NCBI GenBank assembly: GCA_965204565.1 | Contig: CBDBEU010000005.1 | Coordinates: 806,001 to 870,000 of the forward strand | Origin: CBDBEU01 sp965204565 | Lineage (GTDB): Bacteria > Pseudomonadota > Alphaproteobacteria > Rhizobiales > TMED25 | Direction of reading: 5' to 3' | Length of the DNA stretch: 64,000 nucleotides | Shown here: positions 8,443-17,791 of the stretch, piece by piece | Position numbering within the stretch: the stretch's first letter is position 1 | Layout of the letters: every line of letters begins with the position of its first letter | The notes under the pieces: model-generated | The model's database searches: none | The model's input: the letters and a program-made list of their open reading frames with translations, nothing else | Told to the model about the DNA's origin: nothing | Program-made: the position numbers and the translations under genes

Positions 8443-8472
8443 GCTGGCCGCGCCGCTCTTTGGGCGGCCAGC
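8443..8472. terminator. Hairpin between convergent nlpD-like and DUF815 genes
   Basis: Perfect 9-bp arms gctggccgc (8443-8451) and gcggccagc (8464-8472) with a 12-base loop lie between two convergent genes. This is a plausible bidirectional terminator, although T-runs are weak on both sides. Confidence 0.45.
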
Positions 8473-8521
8473 CGGCACGTCCTTAAAACCGGTGCGGATT
8501 GCCGGGCTGTTTACGAAATCG

Positions 8522-9445
8522 CTAGCTGAGCCTTGCTCCCAGCCTTCCGGCAAGATCCTGAATGAACTGCCAAGCGACACGGCCTGAACGTGCACCGCGC
8601 GTCGTCGACCACTCCAGCGCATCGCGCTTTAGCTGCTCGGGCTCTGCCTTGAGCTTGTAGTGGTGCACATAGGCCCCGACCATTTCCAGATAATCATCCT
8701 GCGAGCAGTTGTGGAAACCGATCCACAGGCCGAAGCGATCCGACAGTGACACTTTCTCTTCAACCGCTTCGGACGGATTGATCGCCGTCGAGCGCTCATT
8801 CTCCATCATGTCGCGCGGCATCAGGTGCCGCCGGTTCGAGGTCGCGTAGAACACCACATTGGTCGGGCGGCCCTCAATGCCGCCTTCAAGCACCGCCTTG
8901 AGGGATTTGTAGGTGGTATCGCCGCCGTCAAACGACAGATCGTCGCAAAACACGATAAAGCGATAATCCCCGGCCTCGCGGGTCAGGGCCATCAGCGTCG
9001 GCAGCGAATCGATATCCTCGCGGTGGATCTCGATCAGCTTCAGTGCGCTGTCGGTATTGCTCGAAGCCTCATGGTGCACCGCCTTGACCAGCGAGCTCTT
9101 TCCCATTCCGCGCGAGCCCCACAACAACGCATTGTTGGCCGGCAGGCCTTGTGCGAATTGCATCGTGTTGTCGAGCAGCAGGTCGCGATTTCGCTCGATG
9201 CCGCGCAACAGCGACATCTCCACCCGGTTGACAACCGCCACCGGCGATAGTGAGCCCGGATCGGATTTCCAGACAAAGGCGCTCGCCGCGTCCCAGTCCG
9301 CCGCCGCCGCCGGCGCTGGCGCCAGCCGTTCCAGCGCGGCCCGCAGGCCTTCGATTTCGCCGATCAGTTCACGTGCCAATTTATCGTCCACGTCTGTCCT
9401 CGATTCGAATCTTGCCGGGGATCGCCAGTCTCGGTCGGTGTTCAA
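8522..9445 (-). CDS. DUF815-family AAA+ ATPase
   Basis: A 307-residue P-loop ATPase of the DUF815 family, whose cellular role is not established. Walker A is GSRGMGKSS (110-118) and Walker B FIVFCDDLSF (163-172); the stretch GRPTNVVFYATSNRRHLMP with the conserved Asn-Arg is the sensor 1 / arginine region of the family. It faces away from yajC, leaving a 172-bp divergent promoter region (9446-9617). In related genomes it sits at the same place beside yajC-secD-secF (recall). It appears complete. Confidence 0.85.
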   Translation of the reverse strand: MNTDRDWRSPARFESRTDVDDKLARELIGEIEGLRAALERLAPAPAAAADWDAASAFVWKSDPGSLSPVAVVNRVEMSLLRGIERNRDLLLDNTMQFAQGLPANNALLWGSRGMGKSSLVKAVHHEASSNTDSALKLIEIHREDIDSLPTLMALTREAGDYRFIVFCDDLSFDGGDTTYKSLKAVLEGGIEGRPTNVVFYATSNRRHLMPRDMMENERSTAINPSEAVEEKVSLSDRFGLWIGFHNCSQDDYLEMVGAYVHHYKLKAEPEQLKRDALEWSTTRGARSGRVAWQFIQDLAGRLGARLS

Positions 9446-9617
9446 TCATGCGCGAAAGATTTAGCGATACCGGACCTTCGCGCCAAGGGCCCGTGCATTT
9501 GCACCCCCGCGATTGCATTCCTCGGCCTCAACCTTATATTTGCCGGACATTGCGTGCGGTGGCCTGCGGTGTTACCGGCTTTTGCATGTGTCGCCAGATT
9601 ATTCAACGGAGCCCTCA

Positions 9618-9953
9618 ATGCTGATTTCACCAGCCTATGCTCAGGTCTCTGGCGGTGGCGGCGACATGTTCGTTCAGCTTTTGCCGTTTCTGCTGATTTT
9701 CGTTATTATTTATTTCCTGATCCTGCGGCCGCAGCAGAAGCGTGTGAAGGCGCATCGCGACATGGTTGCCGGCATCAGACGCGGCGATACCGTCGTCACC
9801 GGCGGTGGTTTGATCGGCAAGGTCGCCAAGGTTGTTGACGAGGCCGAAGTCCAGGTCGAGCTTTCCGACGGCGTGCGCGTGCGGGTCGTGCGTCCCACCA
9901 TTCAGGAAGTGCGCTCCAAGGGCGAGCCCGCGGTAACCAAGGACGACAGCTAG
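9618..9953 (+). CDS. yajC: YajC, Sec translocase accessory subunit
   Basis: YajC is a small inner-membrane partner of SecDF in preprotein export. The product has 111 residues from the ATG at 9618; the frame stays open upstream but the family start is MLISPAYAQ. One membrane helix (about 21-36) is followed by the hallmark RPQQKRVKAHRDMV and GDTVVTGGGLIGKV. It is the first gene of yajC-secD-secF, transcribed together. Confidence 0.94.
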   Translation: MLISPAYAQVSGGGGDMFVQLLPFLLIFVIIYFLILRPQQKRVKAHRDMVAGIRRGDTVVTGGGLIGKVAKVVDEAEVQVELSDGVRVRVVRPTIQEVRSKGEPAVTKDDS

Positions 9954-9987
9954 CGCCGGTTTTAAAACGGGCAGCGCGGGAAACTCC

Positions 9988-11580
9988 ATGCTCTATTTCG
10001 CCAACTGGAAGATCATCCTAATCGTCGTGATCTCGCTGGGCGGGCTGATGTTCGCTATGCCGAACATGTTCGACAGCGACACGCTGGAAGATTTCCCGGC
10101 GTTTCTGCCCAACCAGACAGTCAATCTGGGCCTTGATCTGCGCGGCGGATCGCATCTGCTTTTGGAGGTCGATACCCAGGCGGTGATCGATGAGCGGCTG
10201 GAGGCGGTGATAGACGATGTGCGATCCACCTTGCGTGAAAAACGCATTCGCTATACCGGCCTGCGCGCCGGCAGCGAAGTGGTGACGGTGCGCATTTCCG
10301 ATGCCGACCTGGTTGAGGAGGCGGTTTCCCTGCTTGAGGATCTGGCAGCGCCGGTGACCACCAATATGCTGAGCGGCGTTGGCACCACGGACCTTCTGGT
10401 CGATGCCACCAGCGATGGTCTGGTGACCGTGACCCTGACCGAGGTGGCGATCGAGCAGCGGATTTTCTCCGCCGTCGCCCAGTCGATCGAGATCGTGCGC
10501 CGCCGCATTGACGAGCTTGGAACCACCGAGCCGACCATTCAGCGCCAGGGTGCCGACCGCATTCTGGTTCAGGTGCCGGGCCTTGATGACCCCGCGCGCC
10601 TGAAGGTGTTGATCGGCCAGACCGCCAAGCTCACCTTTCGTCTGGTCGATGTGACCGCGCGTCCCTCAGCGCCGCCTGCTGGCTCTGAGGTCGTTTATGA
10701 TGAGGCCAATCCGCCCGAGGCCTATGTGCTGCGCCGCCGTGTGGTGGTGTCTGGCGAAAACCTGGTCGATTCCCAGCCCGGTTTTGACCAGCAAACCAAT
10801 GAGCCGATTGTCACCTTTCGCTTCGATTCCTCCGGCGCCCGGCGCTTTGGTCAGGTGACCCAGGAAAATGTCGGCCACCCCTTCGCCATCGTGCTCGACA
10901 ACAAGGTGATTTCGGCACCGGTGATCCGTGAGCCGATTCTCGGCGGGTCAGGCCAGATATCCGGCAATTTCACCGTTGAAGGCGCCAATGATCTTGCAAT
11001 CCTGTTGCGAGCCGGTGCGTTGCCGGCGCCGTTGACGATTTTGGAAGAGCGCACCGTCGGTCCGGGCTTGGGCGCCGATTCAATTGCCACCGGCGAGATC
11101 GCGGCAATCATCGGGCTGGTTGCGGTGATCGTCTTCATGATTATTGCCTATGGGTTGTTCGGCGTATTTTCCGATATCTCGCTGATGATCAATATCGGCT
11201 TGATCCTCGGCGTCCTGTCGTTGCTTCAGGCAACCCTGACGCTTCCCGGCATTGCCGGTATCGTGCTGACCATCGGCATGGCGGTTGACGCCAATGTTCT
11301 GATCTATGAGCGCATCAGAGAAGAGGTGCGCCAGGGCAAATCGCCGATCTCGGCGGTCGAGGCCGGATACAAACGCGCGCTTGGCACCATTCTCGACGCC
11401 AATATCACCACCTTCATCGCCACGTTGATTTTGTTTCAGATGGGGTCGGGACCGGTACGCGGTTTTGCCGTGACGCTGGCGATCGGCATTGTGACCTCGG
11501 TCTTTACTGCCTTCACGGTGACCCGGCTGATGGTATCGATCTGGATTCGCAGACGCCGTCCGGGCGTCGTGCCGATCTGA
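9988..11580 (+). CDS. secD: SecD, protein translocase subunit
   Basis: SecD, with SecF, uses the proton motive force to complete preprotein translocation on the periplasmic side. At 530 residues it has an N-terminal membrane helix, the conserved LDLRGGSHLLLEV (49-61), a large periplasmic P1 region, and a C-terminal block of about five membrane helices containing GMAVDANVLIYERIREE, the SecD/RND signature with the functional Asp. Length and motifs are normal. It follows yajC by 34 bp and precedes secF by 19 bp. Confidence 0.97.
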   Translation: MLYFANWKIILIVVISLGGLMFAMPNMFDSDTLEDFPAFLPNQTVNLGLDLRGGSHLLLEVDTQAVIDERLEAVIDDVRSTLREKRIRYTGLRAGSEVVTVRISDADLVEEAVSLLEDLAAPVTTNMLSGVGTTDLLVDATSDGLVTVTLTEVAIEQRIFSAVAQSIEIVRRRIDELGTTEPTIQRQGADRILVQVPGLDDPARLKVLIGQTAKLTFRLVDVTARPSAPPAGSEVVYDEANPPEAYVLRRRVVVSGENLVDSQPGFDQQTNEPIVTFRFDSSGARRFGQVTQENVGHPFAIVLDNKVISAPVIREPILGGSGQISGNFTVEGANDLAILLRAGALPAPLTILEERTVGPGLGADSIATGEIAAIIGLVAVIVFMIIAYGLFGVFSDISLMINIGLILGVLSLLQATLTLPGIAGIVLTIGMAVDANVLIYERIREEVRQGKSPISAVEAGYKRALGTILDANITTFIATLILFQMGSGPVRGFAVTLAIGIVTSVFTAFTVTRLMVSIWIRRRRPGVVPI

Positions 11581-11599
11581 AGATCCGGAGAGAAATGAC

Positions 11600-12538
11600 A
11601 TGAAACCGCTAAGGTTGGTCCCCGCCGATACGAAAATCCCGTTTATTTCGTTCCGCTTCATCGCCTATGTGGTGTCGGGCGCATTGGCGGCTGTTTCCAT
11701 CGTTCTGGCGCTGGCGGTTGGGCTCAATTACGGCATCGACTTTCGCGGCGGTACGCTGATCGAGATTCAGGATCGCACCGGGCCTGCCGATATCGTGCGC
11801 CTGCGCACACTGTTGGGCGGCCTCGGGCTTGGCGATGTGCAAATTCAGGAGTTCGGTGCGCCAACCGATTTCCTGATCCGCATCGAGCAGCAAGCGGGAG
11901 GCGACGAGGTCCAGCAGGATGTGATCACCCGCGTCAAGGAAGTGATCGGCACCACGGTTGATTATCGCCGGGTGGAGGTTGTCGGCCCGAAGGTCTCAGC
12001 CGAACTGATCGTGTCTGGCGTTACCGCTGTGGTCATCGCCATATTGGCGGTGCTGGTCTACATCTGGTTCCGCTTTGAATGGCAGTTCAGTGTTGGCGCC
12101 GTGGCCGCTCTGGTGCATGACGTGGTCATCACCATCGGTATGTTTTCGGCCCTTCAGCTTGAGTTCAACCTGTCGATCATCGCAGCGCTTCTGACCATTG
12201 TTGGCTATTCGCTGAACGACACCGTGGTAGTTTATGACCGCGTGCGCGAGGAGTTGCGGCGCTACAAGGCAATGCCGCTGCCCGATCTGCTTGATCTGGC
12301 AATCAACCGCACGCTGTCGCGCACCACCATGACCTCTCTGACCACGCTGTTGGCGTTGTTGGCGCTTTATATATTCGGCGGCGAAGTGATCCGCGGTTTC
12401 ACCTTTGCCATGATCTGGGGTGTGGTGATCGGTACCTATTCGTCGGTCTTTGTCGCCGCGCCAATGCTCATGCTGCTGGGCGTCAAGCGCGATTGGTCAA
12501 AGGCCTCCGGTGCGGCGAGCGGGGCAGGGGCGAACTAG
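11600..12538 (+). CDS. secF: SecF, protein translocase subunit
   Basis: SecF is the partner of SecD in the inner-membrane export complex. The 312-residue protein has an N-terminal helix, the GIDFRGGT motif (45-52), a short periplasmic domain and a five-helix C-terminal block with VGYSLNDTVVVYDRVREE. A purine-rich gatccggagagaaatgac lies before the ATG. The gene is complete and co-oriented with secD. Confidence 0.97.
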   Translation: MKPLRLVPADTKIPFISFRFIAYVVSGALAAVSIVLALAVGLNYGIDFRGGTLIEIQDRTGPADIVRLRTLLGGLGLGDVQIQEFGAPTDFLIRIEQQAGGDEVQQDVITRVKEVIGTTVDYRRVEVVGPKVSAELIVSGVTAVVIAILAVLVYIWFRFEWQFSVGAVAALVHDVVITIGMFSALQLEFNLSIIAALLTIVGYSLNDTVVVYDRVREELRRYKAMPLPDLLDLAINRTLSRTTMTSLTTLLALLALYIFGGEVIRGFTFAMIWGVVIGTYSSVFVAAPMLMLLGVKRDWSKASGAASGAGAN

Positions 12539-12582
12539 CGCACCTTGAAAACAAGCGTGCCGCCATGGGGCGTGCAAAACCG

Positions 12583-13434
12583 ATGACAATTGAACTCATA
12601 GAAAGCGCCGACGATGACGCCTATTGCCGCAGCTTTGTGAGCGCGTGCGACCGCGACCGCTACCTCGCAAGTCTGTTCGCGCCAGCAGACAAGCGCCGCC
12701 ACCTCAATGCGCTTCATGCCTTTGCCGCCGATCTTGCCGCCATCAAGTCACGGGCAAGCGAGCCGCTTGTGGGCCAGATCCGCCTGCAATGGTGGCGCGA
12801 CAGTCTGGTTGAAATGGTTGCCGGAACAATATTCAATGCGCCCATTGCCGATGCGCTGATCCGCGCTATCGCTGCCGCCGATCTGCCGAAATCGGCGCTT
12901 GAAGCGATGATCGATGCGCGCGAGGCCGAACTCGGCGGCGATCATCTGGTAAGCCTTGCCAGTTTCGAGCACCATCTGGCCGCCACCGACGGCGCGATTT
13001 TTGCGCACGGTGTCCAAATTCTCACTGGCCAGAGCGCGGCAGAAGAGGCGCCGCATGGAGCCTTGCGCGCCGCCGGTATCGCACTGGGCCTGACAAGGAC
13101 GATGACACGCTGCCCATCGCCATCGAGCGCCATGGACATGTTGCCGCGCGATCTTCTGGCGATGCACGGGGCACAGCTTAACGCGGCATCAACAACCCTC
13201 ACGCCGGCGCTGAAGGCCGTACAGAACGATCTCATCGCCACCGCGCGGCACCATCTGATACGAGCACGCGGCGGTACGGCGAGCCTGGCGCATGAAGCGC
13301 ATCCGGCATTATTGCCGCTTGCCACCATCGAGGCGGATCTCAAGCGTATCGAGCGCGCACCCTTTGCCGGCCCACGCGGTGCGCTGAGGCGACAATTGTC
13401 GATCTATCTGGCAGCCCGCCGCGGGCAGCTCTGA
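12583..13434 (+). CDS. Phytoene/squalene synthase-like protein (NDUFAF6-type)
   Basis: A trans-isoprenyl diphosphate synthase-fold protein of 283 residues (289 if the ATG at 12565 is used). The QIRLQWWRDSLVEM and LHAFAADLAAIKS segments are typical of the subgroup related to the mitochondrial complex I assembly factor NDUFAF6, rather than true carotenoid synthases. The first Asp-rich motif of catalytic enzymes (DxxxD) is not evident, so a synthase activity should not be assumed. Gene position after secF is conserved in Hyphomicrobiales. The frame overlaps the secF end only upstream of the chosen start. Confidence 0.75.
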   Translation: MTIELIESADDDAYCRSFVSACDRDRYLASLFAPADKRRHLNALHAFAADLAAIKSRASEPLVGQIRLQWWRDSLVEMVAGTIFNAPIADALIRAIAAADLPKSALEAMIDAREAELGGDHLVSLASFEHHLAATDGAIFAHGVQILTGQSAAEEAPHGALRAAGIALGLTRTMTRCPSPSSAMDMLPRDLLAMHGAQLNAASTTLTPALKAVQNDLIATARHHLIRARGGTASLAHEAHPALLPLATIEADLKRIERAPFAGPRGALRRQLSIYLAARRGQL

Positions 13435-13437
13435 AGC

Positions 13438-15316
13438 CTATTCAACCGCCTCGCTCTTGCGTTCGAGTCACATATCGAGGTTCGCCAGCGCGCGCGAGGT
13501 AATGGCGCGCCTTTTGGCTTCGACACGTTCGAGTTTGCGCCTGCGGCCAGGGTAGCGCGCGACCTCGACCGGCGGCATCAGGCCGAAATTGATATTCATC
13601 GGCTGGAAGCACAAGCTCCCATGCTCGCTGCTCAAATGGCCGCTGGTTATGTGGGCAAGAAGGGCGCTGAGAACCGTCGTCTCGGGCGGCGGCGCGGGCT
13701 CTGCGCCAAGCCTTTCGGCGGCGGCAAAGCGCCCGGTAAATCAGCCCGATGGCAGCCGATTCAAAATAACCCTCAACCCCGGTAATCTGACCGGCAAAAC
13801 GCAATACCGGCCGCGCCTTGAGCCTTAGTGCCGGATCGAGAAGCTGAGGGCTATCGAGATAGGTATTGCGGTGAATGCCGCCGAGTCGCGCGAATTAAGC
13901 GTCTTCAAGTCCGGGATTTATGCGGAATATGCGCGTCTGCTCGCCATATCTGAGCTTGGTCTGAAAGCCCACAATGTTGAACAGGCTTGCCAGGCGGTTG
14001 TCCTAGCGCAGATGGACTATAGCGTAGGGCTTGGTTTGCGGGTCGTGTTGGTTGGTCAGTCCGATCGGCTTCATCGGCCCGTGGCGCAATGTCTCCGGCT
14101 CCCGCGCCGCCATCACCTCGATTGGCAGGCAGCCATCGAAATACGGCGTGTCGCGCTCAAAATCGCGAAACTCGGCTGCATCGCCCGCAAGCAATGCCGC
14201 GATGAAGGCCTCATACTGTTCCTGGTTCATCGGACAGTTGATGTAGTCGGCCCCGCCGCCGCCGGGCCTGGCCTTGTCATAGCGGGGCTGGAACCAGGCG
14301 ACATTCATGTCGATGCTCTCGGCATAGACGATCGGTGCAATGGCATCGAAAAAGCAAGAGACGTGGCGCCGGTAAGCTGCACGATTGCGGAGTTGTGGCC
14401 CGGCGAGGTGAGGGTCTTGATTTACCTCGCAACCTTGGCTGATCATGATTCACTGGAGCTATGAAGTGAGGGGTGATGGATGGTTCAGCAGGCCGGATTT
14501 TTCGACGTTGATGAACGGCTCAAGCGTTTGAGCGATTTGGGCGATCAGTTCGAAGCCTGCGTTGCGGCGGTGGATTTCGAGATTTTCCGTACCGATCCGG
14601 ATACGGCACCGGCGTAGGCGGATGGCAGGAAGGGCGCCCGCCCGCCCCATGACCCTGTGCTTATGTTCAGGATCCTGAGCATTCAGGCGCAGAACACTCT
14701 CTCGGACGACCGTGCGGAGTTCCTGATCAGCGACCGGCTGTCGTTCATGCGTTTCCCGGGGCCGGGCCTGCAAGACAAGGTGCCCGACGCGAAGACGATC
14801 CGGGCGTTTCCCGAGCGCCTGACCCGGGCCAGGGCGATCGACGCTCTGTTCGCCCGGTTCGAGACCGCCCTGCGGGACGCAGGCTATATCGCGCAGGTTA
14901 TATCGCCATGTCAGGGCAATTGGTGGACAGCACGCCGGTCGCCGCCCGCAGGCAACGCAATACGGACGAGGAAAAGAAAGACATCGAGGCGCGCCGGACC
15001 GTCCGGTTCGGCAAGGCGAAGACGCCCGTGGACGGTGGTCCCGCGCCGCCCGACATCGCATTCCGTCTTTTGGGGACAAGAACCATGCAGGCATCGACAA
15101 AGCGTTCCGCTTCATCCGCCGTTGGGATGTCACGGATGCCGCCCGCCATGACGGGCGAATGCTGCGCCAGGGCCCGGTCTGGTGGACTGGCGTTGTTTGC
15201 ACCGGGCGCATTTCGTGCAGCACCATGCGCACACCCGCGCGCGCTGCCTGCCATGCCGCTTCCGCGCCCGCGAGCCCCGCACCAATGATGTGTACCGGTT
15301 TGACGATGAGAACCAC
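13438..15316 (-). pseudogene. trmFO: trmFO, tRNA m5U54 methyltransferase, broken by an IS5 relic
   Basis: TrmFO makes 5-methyluridine at tRNA position 54 using methylene-folate and FAD. The start MVLIVKPVHIIGAGLAGAEA (15316 downward, with the FAD-binding GAGLAG) is normal for 48 residues to about 15173. There an IS5-family piece (about 14425-15175) begins, and roughly 200 codons of the gene are missing. The middle resumes near 14430 with FFDAIAPIVYAESIDM, NCPMNQEQYEAF, YFDGCLPIEVMA and RHGPMKPIGL, in more than one frame. The end carries MRFAGQITGVEGYFESAAIG, then MNINFGLMPPVEVARYPG. Several further frameshifts are present. The gene is certainly non-functional. Confidence 0.88.
14425..15175 (+). 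mobile_element. IS5-family element, 5' two-thirds, frameshifted (copy 1)
   Basis: The transposase starts at 14480 with MVQQAGFFDVDERLKRLSDL, stops early (TAG after DPDTAPA), and continues in other frames with VLMFRILSIQAQNTLSDDRA, RLSFMRFPGPGLQDKVPD and MSGQLVDSTPVAARRQRN. Similarity ends near 15175 at the HDGRMLRQG region, directly against the trmFO 5' end. A sister copy at 46880-47577 shares the left end (gatttacctcgcaacctt). The 3' part with the catalytic Glu region is gone, so the piece cannot transpose by itself. Confidence 0.8.
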
Positions 15317-15477
15317 TCCCGAACCGGCCTGAGATCAACATCAGCCGCGCCGCGCCAGTTGGCCACGCGTGCCGGTCAGGCTAGCTCATATCACACCACC
15401 GGCGTGCGTGAAGTATATGAGGTGGGATGGAAGTGGAGTGCCCGATGGGCACAAGGCGCGCTGAGGCGGTGCATTCA

Positions 15478-15760
15478 TCAGGAAGGGCCGGTTCCCGAAC
15501 CCGATGCCATCGGTATGACCAAGTCTTCCGTACCGCCGGCTTGTGCCCTGGCGACATGTTTAAGCGAGCGCTTGTAGTCCGCAAGCTTCAGATAGGCGTT
15601 CACGTCTTCCACCGCCGCGGGTCTTGCGAATAAGTAGCCCTGTGCGCACTCAACAGCCCCACGAACTCAAAAACCGCGCCTGCTCGACTGTCTCAACGCT
15701 CTCGGCAATCAGCTTGAGACCCAGCTTGTAGCGCCGGTCGATCACTGTTTTAAGTTTTCA
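15478..15760 (-). pseudogene. EAL-domain (cyclic-di-GMP phosphodiesterase) C-terminal relic
   Basis: Read on the minus strand, about 15745-15650 gives YKLGLKLIAESVETVEQARF. After a frameshift, ECAQGYLFARPAAVEDVNAY follows, ending in a short tail that stops at 15478. These are the last two motifs of the EAL domain (the loop and the CDxxQGYLFxRP region, here ECAQGYLFARP). The catalytic EAL motif and the rest of the gene are absent. It is a remnant of a second-messenger-degrading enzyme. Confidence 0.75.
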
Positions 15761-15768
15761 GTGCTCGA

Positions 15769-16618
15769 TCAGGTGGTTGAGGTGGGCAAGGTCTTCAGTT
15801 TTCTCCCCGGCGAGCGCGAAAATGACGTGTCTTGCGCTGGTCCATGATGTCCAAAGGCCGTGCAGCATCGGCCACGCGGTCGGGTTGGCGAGCAGATACC
15901 GCCCCCGTTCGGCGCCAGCACCTCGAGGCCCGCCCCGTTGCGGCTCTCGCCGGCGATATCGAGGATCACGTCATAGGCCTTGCCGAGCTGCGTGAAATCC
16001 TCGCCGGTATGTCGATCACCTGATCAGCACCGATGGCGCTGAGATGATCGAGCTTGGCCGTGTGATCGACGACGCTGACCACGGCGCCGTCATTCTTGGC
16101 ATGCTGCACCGCAAAAGTGCCGATGCTGCTACCCCGCGAATCATGAGGATGCGCTCGCCGGTCTGAATCTGTGCCCTGCGGATGAAATGCAGCGCATTCA
16201 GCCCGCCAATCGGCACCGTGGCGGCCTCGTCAAAGCTCATGCTTGAGGGCAGGGGAGCAATCGGCCCGTCCTGCGGCAGGCAGGTGTATTGCGCATAAGA
16301 GCCGGTCGGCAGGCCGGTTGCCGCGAATATTTTGTCGCCGGGCGCGAATTTTGTGACCTCCGCACCCACCGCCTCGATCTCGCCGGCAAGCTCCCGGCCG
16401 AGAATTGGTTGGCGCGGGCGGGTTATGCCGACCATCAATCGAACCGGCAGCCAACATGTGGCCGATATCCGAAACGCGCGCAGCTCGCAATCGCCGGCAA
16501 ACACCGTTGCTGCGCGGGTCTTGATCAGCACTTAATTGACCTTGGGCTGAGGCTTGGGAATGTCTTCAAGGCTCAGGACCTCGGGCGGGCCATATGCGCG
16601 GCACAGCACGGCTTTCAT
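15769..16618 (-). pseudogene. NADPH:quinone oxidoreductase / MDR-type dehydrogenase, degraded
   Basis: From the ATG at 16618 the product begins MKAVLCRAYGPPEVLSLEDI, then an in-frame TAA falls after PKPQPKVN (16534-16532). The frame resumes with VLIKTRAATV, GRELAGEIEAVGAEVTKFAP and GSYAQYTCLPQDGPIAPLPS, and degenerates near the nucleotide-binding region (frameshift around 16130). The tail AYDVILDIAGESRNGAGLEV appears in another frame. This is the medium-chain dehydrogenase/reductase fold of quinone oxidoreductases. At least one nonsense and two frameshift lesions are seen. Confidence 0.8.
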
Positions 16619-17442
16619 GGTCTCTCGGCGGTGAGGTGGTGGCGTCAGGTGCACAAATAGGGCAAATAACGACCACATCATGCCCGGGCTTGACCGGGGC
16701 ATCCGGTAATCACTCCGGCCGGGGCTACTGGATCGCCCGGTCGGCGCCGGACGATGACGGCCGTGCGTGTGGCACCGGCCATGACATCAAACACCCACCT
16801 CGTCACCCCCGGACTTGATTCGGCGCAATCCATAGGGCATCGCCGATTACGCAGGCATTTGCAGCACCTCCCCATGTACCCCCGGATCAAGTCCGGGAGT
16901 GACGGTTGGAGTTGGTTTGTCGATTTCTGCTGATGTTTGCCGCGGGATTTTCATCGAGAAGCGAGCCGGGCCATGCCGTACATCCTGACGGAGCGCAGCA
17001 TGACCATGACGGCGGCGCTTGCAGGGTCATGACGTAGGAGAGCCCTCCTTGCCGCGAAGGGCATCTTAGCCGGCCGGGTCGGCCTTCGGCTCGCGCCTCG
17101 GCTCCAGGGCCTGTGGGGCATCAATGGCAGTGATACGGGGCGGCTGCCGGCATCGGCGCTTGGGTTGTCCATGAAGCTTCGCGCACAGTCGAGCAGATGC
17201 AGGGCGATGTACGAGTGAGCGATGGCTATACCGCTCTAGGTACTCTTGAGGCGGCGATCAGCGATACTGACGCGATGATCGCTCAGTTCCTCAACGAATA
17301 ACATCAAGCCCCAGGCGGGTTATATCTGCCGGGTTGCGCTTTGTTTTTCCCCGCAATAGACACCGCATCACCATTATTGGCGGCTGCAACCCATAGTGTG
17401 GGTGTGTCGCCTTTCGTTACCAGCCAAAGTGCGCAGGGGAAA
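16619..17442. other. 824-bp gene-less stretch with palindromic repeats and weak relics
   Basis: No intact gene is visible. The first part holds rhizobial-type palindromic repeats (16678-16904, listed separately). On the minus strand near 17030-16965, the segment AAVMVMLRSVRMYGMA vaguely resembles the N-terminus of IstB-type proteins (weak). On the plus strand, a frame ending at 17301 reads VSDGYTALGTLEAAISDTDA and could be the tail of a lost gene; I do not recognise it. Confidence 0.4.
16678..16904. repeat. Palindromic intergenic repeats of the cccgg-cttga-ccggg type
   Basis: Three related units occur: tgcccgggcttgaccggggc (from 16681), gtcacccccggacttgat (16802-16819) and its inverted partner atcaagtccgggagtgac (16886-16903), matching in 17 of 18 positions. 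The inner unit cccggatcaagtccggg (16881-16897) is a perfect hairpin. Such elements are common between genes in Rhizobiales (family knowledge). Confidence 0.65.
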
Positions 17443-17763
17443 ATGCCGAAAATCACATACATGGAACAGGACGGAACGCGACACGATGTCGAGGCGAAAG
17501 TTGGTGAAACGGTGATGGAAGCGGCCGTGCGCAATCAGGTTCCAGGCATTGAGGCGGATTGCGGTGGTGCATGCGCATGCGCAACCTGCCATGTCTATGT
17601 CGATGAAGCTTGGACGGGAACCACAGGCAACCCGAGTGAAATGGAGGAGGACATGCTCGATTTTGCTTATGAAGTGCGTCAGAATAGCCGACTGTCGTGC
17701 CAGCTGCGCGTAAGCGAAGAGTTCGATGGCCTTGTCGTGACGACGCCGGAGCGCCAGTTCTAG
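17443..17763 (+). CDS. [2Fe-2S] ferredoxin, adrenodoxin type
   Basis: A 106-residue soluble electron carrier. Cluster ligands fit the C-x5-C-x2-C-x36-C pattern of adrenodoxin-type ferredoxins: Cys40, Cys46 and Cys49 (in ADCGGACACATCHVYV), and Cys86 (in LSCQLRV). The start at 17443 has the purine-rich sequence aggggaaa just before it, and MPKITYMEQDGTRHDV is the usual beginning; the frame is open 34 codons further up without similarity. A ferredoxin reductase gene follows 28 bp later on the same strand, so the two likely form an electron-transfer pair. Confidence 0.92.
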   Translation: MPKITYMEQDGTRHDVEAKVGETVMEAAVRNQVPGIEADCGGACACATCHVYVDEAWTGTTGNPSEMEEDMLDFAYEVRQNSRLSCQLRVSEEFDGLVVTTPERQF

Positions 17764-17791
17764 TTTTTCGTCACCCTTCCCCGGGGGAGCC

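Noticed and set aside
17170..17301. Possible C-terminal end of an unknown gene before the ferredoxin
   Set aside because: A frame ends at 17301 but has no start, no length and no recognisable family, so it is only mentioned within the gene-less stretch.
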